Positions 1-8,273 of a stretch of 60,348 nt of DNA are shown here, in pieces. The stretch lies in NCBI GenBank assembly GCA_011525915.1, contig WYBM01000014.1, positions 1 to 60,348 on the forward strand, read 5' to 3'. The position numbers were made by a program, and so were the translations under genes. Below the pieces are notes generated by a model. It was not told the DNA's origin. It saw nothing but the letters and a program-made list of their open reading frames with translations, and did not search any database. Source of the DNA: Ardenticatenaceae bacterium. Its GTDB lineage: Bacteria > Chloroflexota > Anaerolineae > Promineifilales > Promineifilaceae. Within the stretch, counting starts at the first letter, position 1; every line of letters starts with the position of its first letter.

Positions 1-119
1 ATTTTGGCCGACAAGTGACATTAATGGCTCTCAAGTTACGAGAGATGGTCATTATTCCGTCTCTGGCTTTTGAGCTTGCCTAATGTTCTTGTTATGTGTA
101 CAAGAATTTGATTGTTAAG

Positions 120-242
120 GTACTAATGTACAGGAAGCATAGCGGCAACACAGTGTTAGTGTATAGACACTTTAGTGTTGGTTGGGGGTGTTGTTTTAAG
201 TGATTGCGGCGGCAGCATGGTGAGGAACAGTGACGCTGGCAC
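120..242. repeat. 3' flank of the inverted LuxR duplication (left copy)
   Basis: This stretch, read on the minus strand, matches 16204-16326 on the plus strand. Both contain the same order of words: an AACAACACC run, CTAACCAACACTAAAGTG, TCTATAC, AACACTG and GCTATGCTTCCTGTACAT. The duplication that produced the two MalT/LuxR regulators therefore extends past their stop codons. The first 120 bases of the window show no recognisable gene. Confidence 0.8.
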
Positions 243-2963
243 CTATACCAAACCTAACTCACGGGCACGGGCTACCGCTTCAGTGCGCCTTTGAACTTGC
301 AGTTTACTGAAAATTCTGCGGTTGTGTCCTTTCACCGTATCCAGGGCCAGGAAGAGCCGCTGGCTAATCTCACGGTTTGAGAGTCCCTGAGCAATAAGTT
401 GCAGGACTTCTAATTCGCGTTGGCTCAATGGCTCACCCAAGGGCTGAACCGGCGGCATACCAGATTTGGCTGTGCCCTTCTGTGTTTCAGCTTCAAAGAC
501 AGCCAGCAACTTACCTACATAATCCGGCATTATCCCCTGAGCGGCTGCTTCAGACAACAGCTCAGCCATTGGCAGCCCTTCGTCAACAAAGAGGCGGATA
601 AAGCCGCCCGGCTCGGCCAGCGCCAATGCATCACCCACCAACTTCACGGCCGTGGCCTTTTCGCCCTGCACCTGGTGAGCCACTGCCTGCAGCACCATCG
701 TCCTCAGCCGTTCATCTGCCCAACCCTTTGCCTCCACCTGCTGGCGCCATGGTCCCAACACCGCCAGCGCTGCGGCCGTGTCTCCTCGGGCCAGGTACAC
801 CCGCGCCTGGCTGATAGGAAGTGCATGCATCTGAGCCAACTGAGCAGCTGCCACCAACTGGCCCTGGCGAAGCAGCATCAGCACCTGAGCAGCAGCAACC
901 TGAGGTATCTGAAGCACGAAGTTATGCCGGCGCACAGATTGATCGGCCTGTGCTAAAAGAACCGCCGTGCCGGCCACATCTCCCTGGGCAAGTTTCAGGC
1001 GGGCCAGAAACACCTCACAGGCAACAAATCTATCCGTGTTTTCCAGGTGCCGTGCCAGTTGGATGCTCCGCTGCCCGTGCTGTTGAGCGGCATCCATGTC
1101 GTTCCATTCGTAGTATAATCGGGCCAGGCCAAGATACGCTTCGCAGGCAACCGACAGCGGCGGATCACCCATCAGTTCCAGGACGTGCTGGTACGTCTGG
1201 GCCGCCAGGTAAAGCTGGTTGTCTGCTTCCTCTAAGCTGCCCAGGCCCAGTGTGGTCATAATGGTGATGATAAAATGCCCAATTGCCTGACTGATAGCCA
1301 GGGCTTCACTGTAGGCCTGGCCGGCCGCCACACGGTCCCCCTGGAGCTGGTAAGCATACCCCAGCGTCCAGGTTGTGGCTGTACGGACGGGCAGGTTATC
1401 TGGGTGTAGATACGCCAGGGCACGACGCGACTGGACTATGATGGTTTCTATCTGGTGCTGAGTAACAGCCAACGTGGCCCGTATGGCGGCAATATGCCCT
1501 ACCAGGTCTCGAGTTTTGTCGTCCGGCGCGGCGCTTTGCAGGGCTGCCTCGGCAGCTTGTAATTTGTGTTCGACGTCGGTCAGTTGGCTGACAAACAGTA
1601 ACGCTGAGGCATACATCACCCACAAAGAAGGCCTGGCATCCAGTAACGACGTTGGCAGTGACGCCAGCCAGTTTAGTACAGGGACCACTGCGCCACGAAA
1701 GTGTAAGGGCATGCCCCTTCCTTCAACCAGGCGCACGGCCCGCTCAACATCATTGGCGGCAGCAGCATGGTGAAACGCTTCAATCTCCAGGCCATTGTCT
1801 TCATACCACTGGCTGGCACGTCTGTGTAATTCAGCTACGCCCCTCTTTTCACCTCCTGCGGACGAGGTGACACGCTGCCGCAGCAAATCAGCAAAGAGAT
1901 GGTGATAACGGTACCAACGCCGCTCGGCATCCAGGGGAACAATAAAGAGGTTGGCACGTTCGAGATATTCCAGGGTAGCTTGCCCGGCATCAGAGGAGGC
2001 AGCGTGTTGGCCGGCACCCTTGTGCAAAACGGCATCACAAAGGGGGCCGCACATGCGGTCAAGGATAGATGTACGCAGCAAGAACGTTTGAACGCTTTCA
2101 GGTTGCTGTTGCAGGACTTCTTCAACCAGATAGTCCAGTACAAAACGATGACTGCCCGTAAAAGATTTGATGAAGTCGGTGGTGTCTTCATGCCCCTGCA
2201 TTAAAAGCTGCCCTTGCGAGGCAAGGCCTTGCGAGGCAAGGCCTCGCAAGGCAAGGGCAGCCAATTGCAGGCCGGCGATCCAACCTTCGGTGCGTGTTTC
2301 CAGGGCGGCGATCTCTTCCGCCGAGAGGTTGAGACCCATCGCCTGGTTGAGAAATGTGGCGGCTTCGGTGGGGGTAAAACGTAAGTCAGTGGCCCGTAGT
2401 TCGGTTAATTGGCTCCGGGCTCGTAGCCGGGCCAGGGGAAGAGGTGGATCCTCACGAGTGGCCATAACCATGTGCATTTGTGGTGGCAGGTGCTCGACCA
2501 GAAAGGCAAGCGCATTGTCAACAGGTTTGGCATCAATAAGGTGATAGTCGTCAAGGACGACGACAAAATGGTCCGGGATGGTGGTGATTTCATTGAGCAG
2601 GGGTGTCAGAACCGATTCGGTTGGCGGCGGCTGGGGGGATTGGAGCACAGTCAACACCCCTTCTCCAATGGTGCCGACAGAGGGCTGTTGGGCCGCAACC
2701 ATCTGCAAAGCAGAGATGAGATAAACCAGAAAACGGGTAGGGTCGTTATCCCTTTCGTCCAACGACAGCCAGGCCGCCGGTTGCGAGCAACCGGCCAGCC
2801 ATTCGCTAACCAGTGTCGTTTTACCAAAACCGGCGGGGGCAGAGATGAGGGTCAGTTTACGGTACAGACCCTCGTTTAGCCGCTCGATCAGGCGGGGGCG
2901 CGAGACAACTTTAGGCCGAGGCGAGGGGATATGAAGCTTAGTGGCTAAAATTGGTGTGGACAT
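243..2963 (-). CDS. MalT-like ATP-dependent LuxR-family transcriptional regulator (copy 1)
   Basis: A 906-residue STAND-type regulator. The N-terminus has a P-loop (APAGFGKTT, about residues 42-50) and a Walker B stretch (VVVLDDYH, about 134-141). A winged-helix and helical-repeat sensor region follows. The last 60 residues are a LuxR helix-turn-helix (LSQRELEVLQLIAQGLSNRE). The family binds ATP and an inducer, oligomerises and activates transcription; the inducer here is unknown. The product is nearly the same as that of the plus-strand gene at 13465, and the HTH is identical. The start is the ATG at 2963, because a TACAAT box lies only 6 bp upstream, which suggests a leaderless transcript. 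An in-frame 15-bp palindromic repeat lies at 2212-2256. Codons for the ATPase core look intact. Confidence 0.9.
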   Translation of the reverse strand: MSTPILATKLHIPSPRPKVVSRPRLIERLNEGLYRKLTLISAPAGFGKTTLVSEWLAGCSQPAAWLSLDERDNDPTRFLVYLISALQMVAAQQPSVGTIGEGVLTVLQSPQPPPTESVLTPLLNEITTIPDHFVVVLDDYHLIDAKPVDNALAFLVEHLPPQMHMVMATREDPPLPLARLRARSQLTELRATDLRFTPTEAATFLNQAMGLNLSAEEIAALETRTEGWIAGLQLAALALRGLASQGLASQGQLLMQGHEDTTDFIKSFTGSHRFVLDYLVEEVLQQQPESVQTFLLRTSILDRMCGPLCDAVLHKGAGQHAASSDAGQATLEYLERANLFIVPLDAERRWYRYHHLFADLLRQRVTSSAGGEKRGVAELHRRASQWYEDNGLEIEAFHHAAAANDVERAVRLVEGRGMPLHFRGAVVPVLNWLASLPTSLLDARPSLWVMYASALLFVSQLTDVEHKLQAAEAALQSAAPDDKTRDLVGHIAAIRATLAVTQHQIETIIVQSRRALAYLHPDNLPVRTATTWTLGYAYQLQGDRVAAGQAYSEALAISQAIGHFIITIMTTLGLGSLEEADNQLYLAAQTYQHVLELMGDPPLSVACEAYLGLARLYYEWNDMDAAQQHGQRSIQLARHLENTDRFVACEVFLARLKLAQGDVAGTAVLLAQADQSVRRHNFVLQIPQVAAAQVLMLLRQGQLVAAAQLAQMHALPISQARVYLARGDTAAALAVLGPWRQQVEAKGWADERLRTMVLQAVAHQVQGEKATAVKLVGDALALAEPGGFIRLFVDEGLPMAELLSEAAAQGIMPDYVGKLLAVFEAETQKGTAKSGMPPVQPLGEPLSQRELEVLQLIAQGLSNREISQRLFLALDTVKGHNRRIFSKLQVQRRTEAVARARELGLV
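2212..2256. repeat. Three in-frame 15-bp palindromic units in the LuxR gene
   Basis: Two perfect copies of CCTTGCGAGGCAAGG and one variant (CCTCGCAAGGCAAGG) lie head to tail. Each unit is itself an inverted repeat (CCTTGC/GCAAGG). In the protein they encode a five-residue period of the GLASQ type. The paralogue at 13465 has only two units of related sequence (14190-14219), so the array has changed length since duplication. Confidence 0.85.
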
Positions 2964-2969
2964 GGATCA

Positions 2970-2975
2970 ATTGTA
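2970..2975 (-). promoter_or_regulatory. Candidate -10 box of a leaderless LuxR transcript
   Basis: On the minus strand TACAAT ends 6 bp before the ATG at 2963. No ribosome binding site is visible. The paralogue has TATAAT in the same place (13453-13458), so the arrangement is conserved between the copies. No convincing -35 box was seen. Confidence 0.5.
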
Positions 2976-3109
2976 AAACACACACATCATAGAGCAAGAC
3001 ACTGCATACTTAAAAATTCGTGTAGAATTGAGAGCAAAGAGAAGCATCATAACATAACAGTATCTCCTCCTACGCTTGAAGACCACTTTAATTTTTGGAT
3101 TATTATTGA

Positions 3110-3885
3110 ATGACACCTACTGAACTGGCCCAACATATTATTGATCATCATGGTGATACTGATTTTAACACCTGGTTGGCCGGGTTACGGCCGCAACTGA
3201 ACCTCGAGGTGGTCCGCGAAATCACCAACCAGGCCATTGAATACTATCTGCACAATGCAAACAAAGCCCTGGACCTGGCAACCATCGGCCAACAGGCAGC
3301 CTAAACGCTGGCATTGCCCGAAGCAGAAGCGCTGGCGACCTGGAGATGAACCAGGGAATTATCCATAAACTAATAGGCCATTTGCGGTCGCTTCAAAGCT
3401 GCCCACCCACGCCAGAAAAATTGTAAAACGATCAGGTTCCCGGGGAGCTCTCTTCACCCTTGATCTGGAGCGCGTGGAGTTAGCACTGCAAGCCAGCCGG
3501 CCAGAGACAGCTCAGCGGCTTGCCCGTCAACTGCTTTGCGGACCAGCGGCTAATAGTAGCTGATTGATATGAGATGAGATTTCCATTGAGGCCGCTCATC
3601 GTTGTCAGTACCTGTGAAACAGGGCACGGGTTATCAAAAGGAGGCGATGTTATAGGTTTGGGATGTGCTCTATTGGCAGCTGGGGCATCGGGCCTTATTC
3701 TAAGTCAATGGTCCCTGGAAGATGCCAGCACAGCCCATTTAATGATCCACTTCTACCGTAATCTGTTGGCCCATTCAGCAGAAGGTGCGGCCGTTTGTTT
3801 ACAGTCGGCACAGTGTGAGAGCATCAAACAAAACGCCCATCCATTCTATTGGGCTGGGCCAAAGTACCTGGGCGTCAATTCATGA
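3110..3885 (+). pseudogene. Decayed CHAT-domain protein
   Basis: Two separated coding remnants are visible. Residues read from 3110-3304 (MTPTELAQHIIDHHGDTDF...) resemble the N-terminus common to Chloroflexota CHAT/TPR proteins. The frame from 3574 encodes the C-terminal end of a CHAT caspase-like domain, including VVSTCETGHG, which carries the catalytic Cys, then a GASGLILSQWSLED segment and a terminal HPFYWAGPKYLG. Between them, about 3430-3550, a short frame reading LFTLDLERVELALQA looks like a relic of the middle region. The central TPR array and the catalytic-His half of CHAT are gone. An intact CHAT-TPR gene of a different N-terminal type is at 56425. The first remnant could still be expressed as a 64-residue peptide. 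Confidence 0.7.
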
Positions 3886-3896
3886 GGTAGTGAAGT

Positions 3897-3935
3897 CATA
3901 AGTTGGTTGGGCTTCACAAGCTCAACCAACTTATG
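3897..3935. terminator. Bidirectional hairpin, 18-bp stem
   Basis: The arms CATAAGTTGGTTGGGCTT and AAGCTCAACCAACTTATG pair over 18 positions with one G-T wobble, around a 3-base loop. It sits between the CHAT remnant and the convergent gene ending at 3964. No T-tract follows in either direction, so intrinsic termination is only likely. Confidence 0.6.
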
Positions 3936-3963
3936 ATGGCGCCCCCACCCCCTCCAAAAAGGT

Positions 3964-4440
3964 TTAATCTTTGCAGAGTTGAGAACCCTGTTCAGCGAAA
4001 CAGACCCAAAAAGAGGTCTGGTAGGGAGTATCATGCCCAAAAATAGTTACTTGGCCTGTGCTATAAATTTGAGCAGAATTGCTGGGCAGAAAATCACGTA
4101 TCGTGATATAACAGCTGCCACGAGCTCGGATGGGTTGGTCACACGTATTTGCAATGATTTCTGCACTCCCGCCACCATTGTCCACTTCTAGCGAATCCCC
4201 GACAAAATTGCTCCTGTTAATGGCCGTAATCGTAACAGAACAATATTGCCCTTGCTGGCAGTTATGGGCAGCAATATCATACTCGTTATGTGATGGCCGC
4301 CATGTTAACCCATATAAGCGGATAAAAGCCAGACCTTGTGCTTGGTCAGCCGTGAAGGCTTTAGCCTGCTGGCTTCCTAAAACGACGGCCAGCATCGCAA
4401 CTATCATTAAGCACAGAGCGTATTTTGTGAAACCTTTCAT
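3964..4440 (-). CDS. Small secreted protein of unknown function
   Basis: A 158-residue protein that I do not recognise. The first 28 residues form a classical signal peptide: a Lys near the start, a long hydrophobic core and an AKA cleavage site before FTADQ. The mature part has six cysteines (NCQQGQYC, TCDQ, SCYI, VC...LC), probably disulphide bonded, and several beta-strand-like segments. The start is well placed: AAGGAAGG lies about 10 bp upstream of the ATG. It stands alone, convergent with the CHAT remnant and divergent from the NB-ARC gene at 4836. Confidence 0.7.
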   Translation of the reverse strand: MKGFTKYALCLMIVAMLAVVLGSQQAKAFTADQAQGLAFIRLYGLTWRPSHNEYDIAAHNCQQGQYCSVTITAINRSNFVGDSLEVDNGGGSAEIIANTCDQPIRARGSCYITIRDFLPSNSAQIYSTGQVTIFGHDTPYQTSFWVCFAEQGSQLCKD

Positions 4441-4835
4441 AACTATTTTCCTTCCTTTTCATTTCTGATGTTCGATAAATGGAGTTTGTTAATTTCATTA
4501 AGAACATACCTGTCTAACCTATACCATGAAGACCTGCTTTATCTTTATCCATCACCTCCGATTATTCAGGCAAGCTTGCCGTACACTGACGGCAAGCAAG
4601 CCGGTTTTGTTATTTGGAGAACACCAATTCATTGACCACGACTAGTTTAGGGTGAGCAAGATAGGGAATCTATCAGGAATCACTTAAATTTTTTAAGCGT
4701 TACGGTAAGTACACTGTTTCAGAAGTTTTAAGGCCTTGTGCCTGCCCCACTCAGGGCGACCATAAGGGTCCCCCCTACCAAAGGGTAATTTTTGTGAAAC
4801 AGTATCGTAAGAATAAGCAAGGAGGAGTACTTTTC
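4441..4835. other. Divergent intergenic region with a hairpin
   Basis: About 395 bp without a gene. A perfect 9-bp inverted repeat, GCTTGCCGT / ACGGCAAGC, lies at 4574-4597 with a 6-base loop and T-rich sequence after it. It could be a regulatory hairpin or a relic terminator. No clear -35/-10 pair was found for either flanking gene. Confidence 0.4.
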
Positions 4836-7568
4836 ATGGAAACCTTTGGCCGGTTATTACGTGTTTATCGCTCCGGCTGTGTTGACACGGAGCGGGGTAA
4901 ACGTTCGCTCACGCAAGAACGGTTTGGGGAGTTAATTGGCCAGCAGTTGGGGGGGTCAGGCTACTCCGGAGCCGCCATCAGCGACTGGGAACGTGATAAG
5001 AGCCAGATTCATAAGGATGACCGGCGTGTTTTGCTTAGTGTGATTAACGTGCTGCATGCGTGTGGTGGTATCCCCAACCTGGCCGAAGCAAACAAGCTGT
5101 TGGCCGCCGGCCATTATGGTGCTTTGAGTACCGCCGAGCAACACCAGGTGAATGCGGCCTGGTTAGAAGAACGGCCATCCGCAACGGCCGATCATACGTA
5201 TACCCTGGCCGACCTGCCGCTGCAAGAGATACCTGACCCGGGGCCCCTACCCATTGCTTCCCGTCTCCCCTTGCGGCCCAACCCCCTCTTTGTGGGCCGG
5301 CAGGCAGAACTGCGCGCCCTGGCCCAGGCCATTCAAACCAGAGACACGGTGGCTGTGGGGCAAACAATCGTGACGACTGGTCTGGGTGGTATTGGTAAGA
5401 CGCAGTTGGCGGTGGAGTTTGCCCATCGTTACGGCCGTTACTTCCCCGGCGGTGTCTTTTGGCTCAATTTTACTAGCCCCGAAGCTATCGCTGCCCAAAT
5501 CGCCAGCTGCGGCAGCCTGGAGGGCATGGCCTTGCAGCCCGACTTCGACAACCTGCCCCTGACCCAACAAATCAAACTGGTGCAGCGGGCATGGCGGGAA
5601 CCCGTCAACCGCCTGCTCATTTTTGATGATTGCCATGAAGAAACGCTGTTGGCCCAATGGCGGCCACCCACTGGTGGGTGTCGTCTCATCATCACCAGCC
5701 GTCGCGGCCGTTGGGACCCGGCTCTGGGCGTAGCCCAGTTGGCCTTAAAGGTATTCAGCCGTGAAGAGAGCATCGCCTTACTACACCAATTTCGGCCTGA
5801 TCTGCCCCCTGATATGGCCAACGCCATTGCTCACGAACTAGGTGATTTGCCGCTGGCACTGCACCTGGCCGGCAGTTTCCTCAACACGTATCGGGAAGTC
5901 GTTTCAGCCCTAGATTACCTGGCCGAGCTGCGCACCTGGCGCGACCAAAAGTTGTTAGACCACCCATCCTTGCAAGGATGGGGAGCCAACTATTCCCCTA
6001 CAGCGCATGAATTGCATGTGGCCCGCACCTTTGCCATGAGCTATGATCGCCTAGATCTGAGCCAGGCCGTGGATAGGTTGGCCCATGCCCTCCTGGCGCG
6101 GGCCACTTGTTTTGCCCCCAATGAACCCATACCCCATGATTTGCTGCAGGCGACGGTGTCTTATGCTGCTCCATCAGAAGCCGAAAAAAGTGTGCTGATG
6201 GCCACTGCGCTCCAACGACTGATAAACTTGGGGTTAGTCACCGAAGAGGTGGTGGGGATGATTCGCCTGCACCAGTTAGTGATCGCATTTGTAAAAGGTG
6301 TAACCTCAGAGCAGACAGCACAGGCAGATGTAGAAGAAACACTGCTCGCAGAGGCCGAACGCCTGCATAAACTCCGCAATCCCATCCCCTTGCGTATTTG
6401 GCAGCCTCACCTACGTTATGCCACCGATGCAGCCCAGCCTCGGCAGGATGCAAGGGCAGCCGGGCTAGCCAATGAACTAGGCATCTATTTGTGGTTGACT
6501 GGGGCCTATACTGAAGCCAAATCTTACCTGGCGTGGGCCCTGGCCACAAGAGAACAAGTACTAGGGCCACAGCACCTTGACACGGCCGCAAGTATGAACG
6601 CTCTGGGGGTCTTGTTGCGGGCTATGGGGGAGTATGGTGAGGCACGGCTGTATTATGAACGGGCACTGGTGATTCTTGAGCAAACATTAGGGCCGGAACA
6701 TCCTGATACGGCGACAAGCTTGAGCAATCTAGGGAACTTGCTGGCTTCGATGGGGGAATACGCACGGGCACGGCCGTACCTGGAGCAGACACTGGCAATC
6801 AGAGAGAAGGTACTGGGCAAGAAACATCTGAACACGGCGGCAAGCCTGAACAATCTGGGGGTCTTGCTGGAGGCCATGGGGGAGCATGCTGCGGCACGGG
6901 GGTATTATGAGCAGGCGCTGGCGATAAAGGAGAAAGTGCTGGGGCCAGAACACCCCTCAATAGCCACGGGTCTGAGCAATCTAGGGGTATTTCTAGATGA
7001 TAGGGGGGATCATGCCAGAGCACGGCCGTACCTGGAGCGGGGGCTGGCGATTAGAGAGAAAGTGCTGGGGCCGGAGCATCCTGATACAGCGACGAGCCTG
7101 AACAATCTGGGGGTCTTGCTGGAGGCCATGGGGGAGTATGCTGCGGCACGACCGTACCTGGAGCGAGGATTGACGATTAGAGAGAAAGTGCTGGGATCAG
7201 CGCATCCACGTACGGCGAGCAGCCTGAACAATCTGGGGGCTTTACTGCAAACGATGGGGGATTATGCCGGGGCACGGCCGTACCTGGAGCGCGCGCTGAC
7301 CATAAGAGAAAAAGTGTCAGGCGAGGCGCACCCCGATACGGCCGAGAGTTTGCGTAATCTGGGGCTCTTGTTGCAGGCGATAGGGGACTATAAGGGGGCG
7401 CAGCTGTATTTGGAACGGGCTTTCACGATCCATGAAAAAGTATTGGGCCCAGATCATCCCTTAACTGCGCAAAGCCTGGCTCACTCAGGGCATTTACGCG
7501 AGGTAATGCGAGACACAAACGGCGCTCAAGCATATTATGAACGAGTCACTCCGCCACGCGAGGGCTGA
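4836..7568 (+). CDS. XRE-type HTH / NB-ARC / tetratricopeptide STAND protein
   Basis: A 910-residue cytoplasmic signalling ATPase. Residues 1-85 resemble a Cro/CI-type HTH (LTQERFGELIGQQL ... ISDWERDKS). An NB-ARC module follows, with a P-loop (GLGGIGKTQLA), a Walker B-like LLIFDDCHE, a sensor IITSRRGRW and a GLPLAL-like LGDLPLALHLAG. From about residue 561 there are eight full 42-residue kinesin-light-chain-type TPRs and a partial ninth, of the form ARPYLERGLAIREKVLGPEH. The ATG at 4836 is preferred to the GTG at 4794 because GGAGGAG lies 8 bp before it. TPR units at 6770-7330 are nearly identical in DNA. The family includes regulators and immune-type NLR proteins; I cannot tell which applies here. 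Confidence 0.88.
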   Translation: METFGRLLRVYRSGCVDTERGKRSLTQERFGELIGQQLGGSGYSGAAISDWERDKSQIHKDDRRVLLSVINVLHACGGIPNLAEANKLLAAGHYGALSTAEQHQVNAAWLEERPSATADHTYTLADLPLQEIPDPGPLPIASRLPLRPNPLFVGRQAELRALAQAIQTRDTVAVGQTIVTTGLGGIGKTQLAVEFAHRYGRYFPGGVFWLNFTSPEAIAAQIASCGSLEGMALQPDFDNLPLTQQIKLVQRAWREPVNRLLIFDDCHEETLLAQWRPPTGGCRLIITSRRGRWDPALGVAQLALKVFSREESIALLHQFRPDLPPDMANAIAHELGDLPLALHLAGSFLNTYREVVSALDYLAELRTWRDQKLLDHPSLQGWGANYSPTAHELHVARTFAMSYDRLDLSQAVDRLAHALLARATCFAPNEPIPHDLLQATVSYAAPSEAEKSVLMATALQRLINLGLVTEEVVGMIRLHQLVIAFVKGVTSEQTAQADVEETLLAEAERLHKLRNPIPLRIWQPHLRYATDAAQPRQDARAAGLANELGIYLWLTGAYTEAKSYLAWALATREQVLGPQHLDTAASMNALGVLLRAMGEYGEARLYYERALVILEQTLGPEHPDTATSLSNLGNLLASMGEYARARPYLEQTLAIREKVLGKKHLNTAASLNNLGVLLEAMGEHAAARGYYEQALAIKEKVLGPEHPSIATGLSNLGVFLDDRGDHARARPYLERGLAIREKVLGPEHPDTATSLNNLGVLLEAMGEYAAARPYLERGLTIREKVLGSAHPRTASSLNNLGALLQTMGDYAGARPYLERALTIREKVSGEAHPDTAESLRNLGLLLQAIGDYKGAQLYLERAFTIHEKVLGPDHPLTAQSLAHSGHLREVMRDTNGAQAYYERVTPPREG

Positions 7569-7626
7569 CAAATAGGGCTGACGGCTTGCGCGGGCCAATC
7601 TGTGGGCGCTCCGCCTAAGCCAAGTG

Positions 7627-8016
7627 TTAGGCCTCACGCGGTGCCACGACCTCGACTTTGATTCGGTCTGGGTCCTCGCAATACATGGCGTAGTAGTCAG
7701 GGCCGCTTGCGAAAGGGTACTTATCTTCGTACAGCAGCGTGTGCCCTTGAGTCTTCACCCAGGCAGCCATCTCGTCTACGTGCGCACGGGACTTTCCGTG
7801 GAACGCGAGATGATTGAGCCCCACCCTCTTGCGGTGGTAGCCGGCTGACAGATGTTCGGGTGGTGCCTGAAGGAAGCAGAGATAGGTATCACCATAAATG
7901 TAGTTCATGCCGCCGGACCAGCGCTCCGACTCGAAGCCAAGTCTCTCCATGAATGGTGTCCAGAAGCCTATAGACTTCTCAAGGTCGCTGACGTAGATCT
8001 CGATATGATGAATCAT
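7627..8016 (-). CDS. VOC (glyoxalase/bleomycin-resistance fold) family protein
   Basis: A 129-residue single-domain VOC protein. It starts MIHHIEIYVSDLEKSIGFW, the usual first beta strand with a metal-binding His, and has a second half with HLAFHGKSRAHVDEM and a late YYAMYCEDPDRIKVEVV strand carrying the Glu. Such proteins are metal-dependent lyases, dioxygenases or binding proteins, and the substrate cannot be read from sequence. The start is supported by GAGG about 9 bp upstream. It is convergent with the NB-ARC gene ending at 7568 and stands alone. Confidence 0.85.
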   Translation of the reverse strand: MIHHIEIYVSDLEKSIGFWTPFMERLGFESERWSGGMNYIYGDTYLCFLQAPPEHLSAGYHRKRVGLNHLAFHGKSRAHVDEMAAWVKTQGHTLLYEDKYPFASGPDYYAMYCEDPDRIKVEVVAPREA

Positions 8017-8273
8017 GGCTTTATACCTCGCTGATATTGATGGCCAGAGAAGTTGGTTTACATGATGCTCACTGGCCTGAAAGATTGGGTGGTTGGTCCT
8101 GTAATTGGCCGTTTGTCATCTCTTTATACACCTGTTCTGCAAAGTAACCCAGAAATGCCAATAGAGTCTGCATAAGCAAGGTATTCTTTGTTATTATTAG
8201 TTTATAACTAAACTGTTCACAATTGAATGATTTTTCCTTCGTTCCCCCTGCTTTGATGACAGAGAGATTGGAT

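Noticed and set aside
4836..7568. Antiviral STAND (Avs-type) defence gene
   Set aside because: An HTH plus NB-ARC plus kinesin-type TPR plan is shared by ordinary regulators, no nuclease or other effector domain is fused, and no defence genes surround it.
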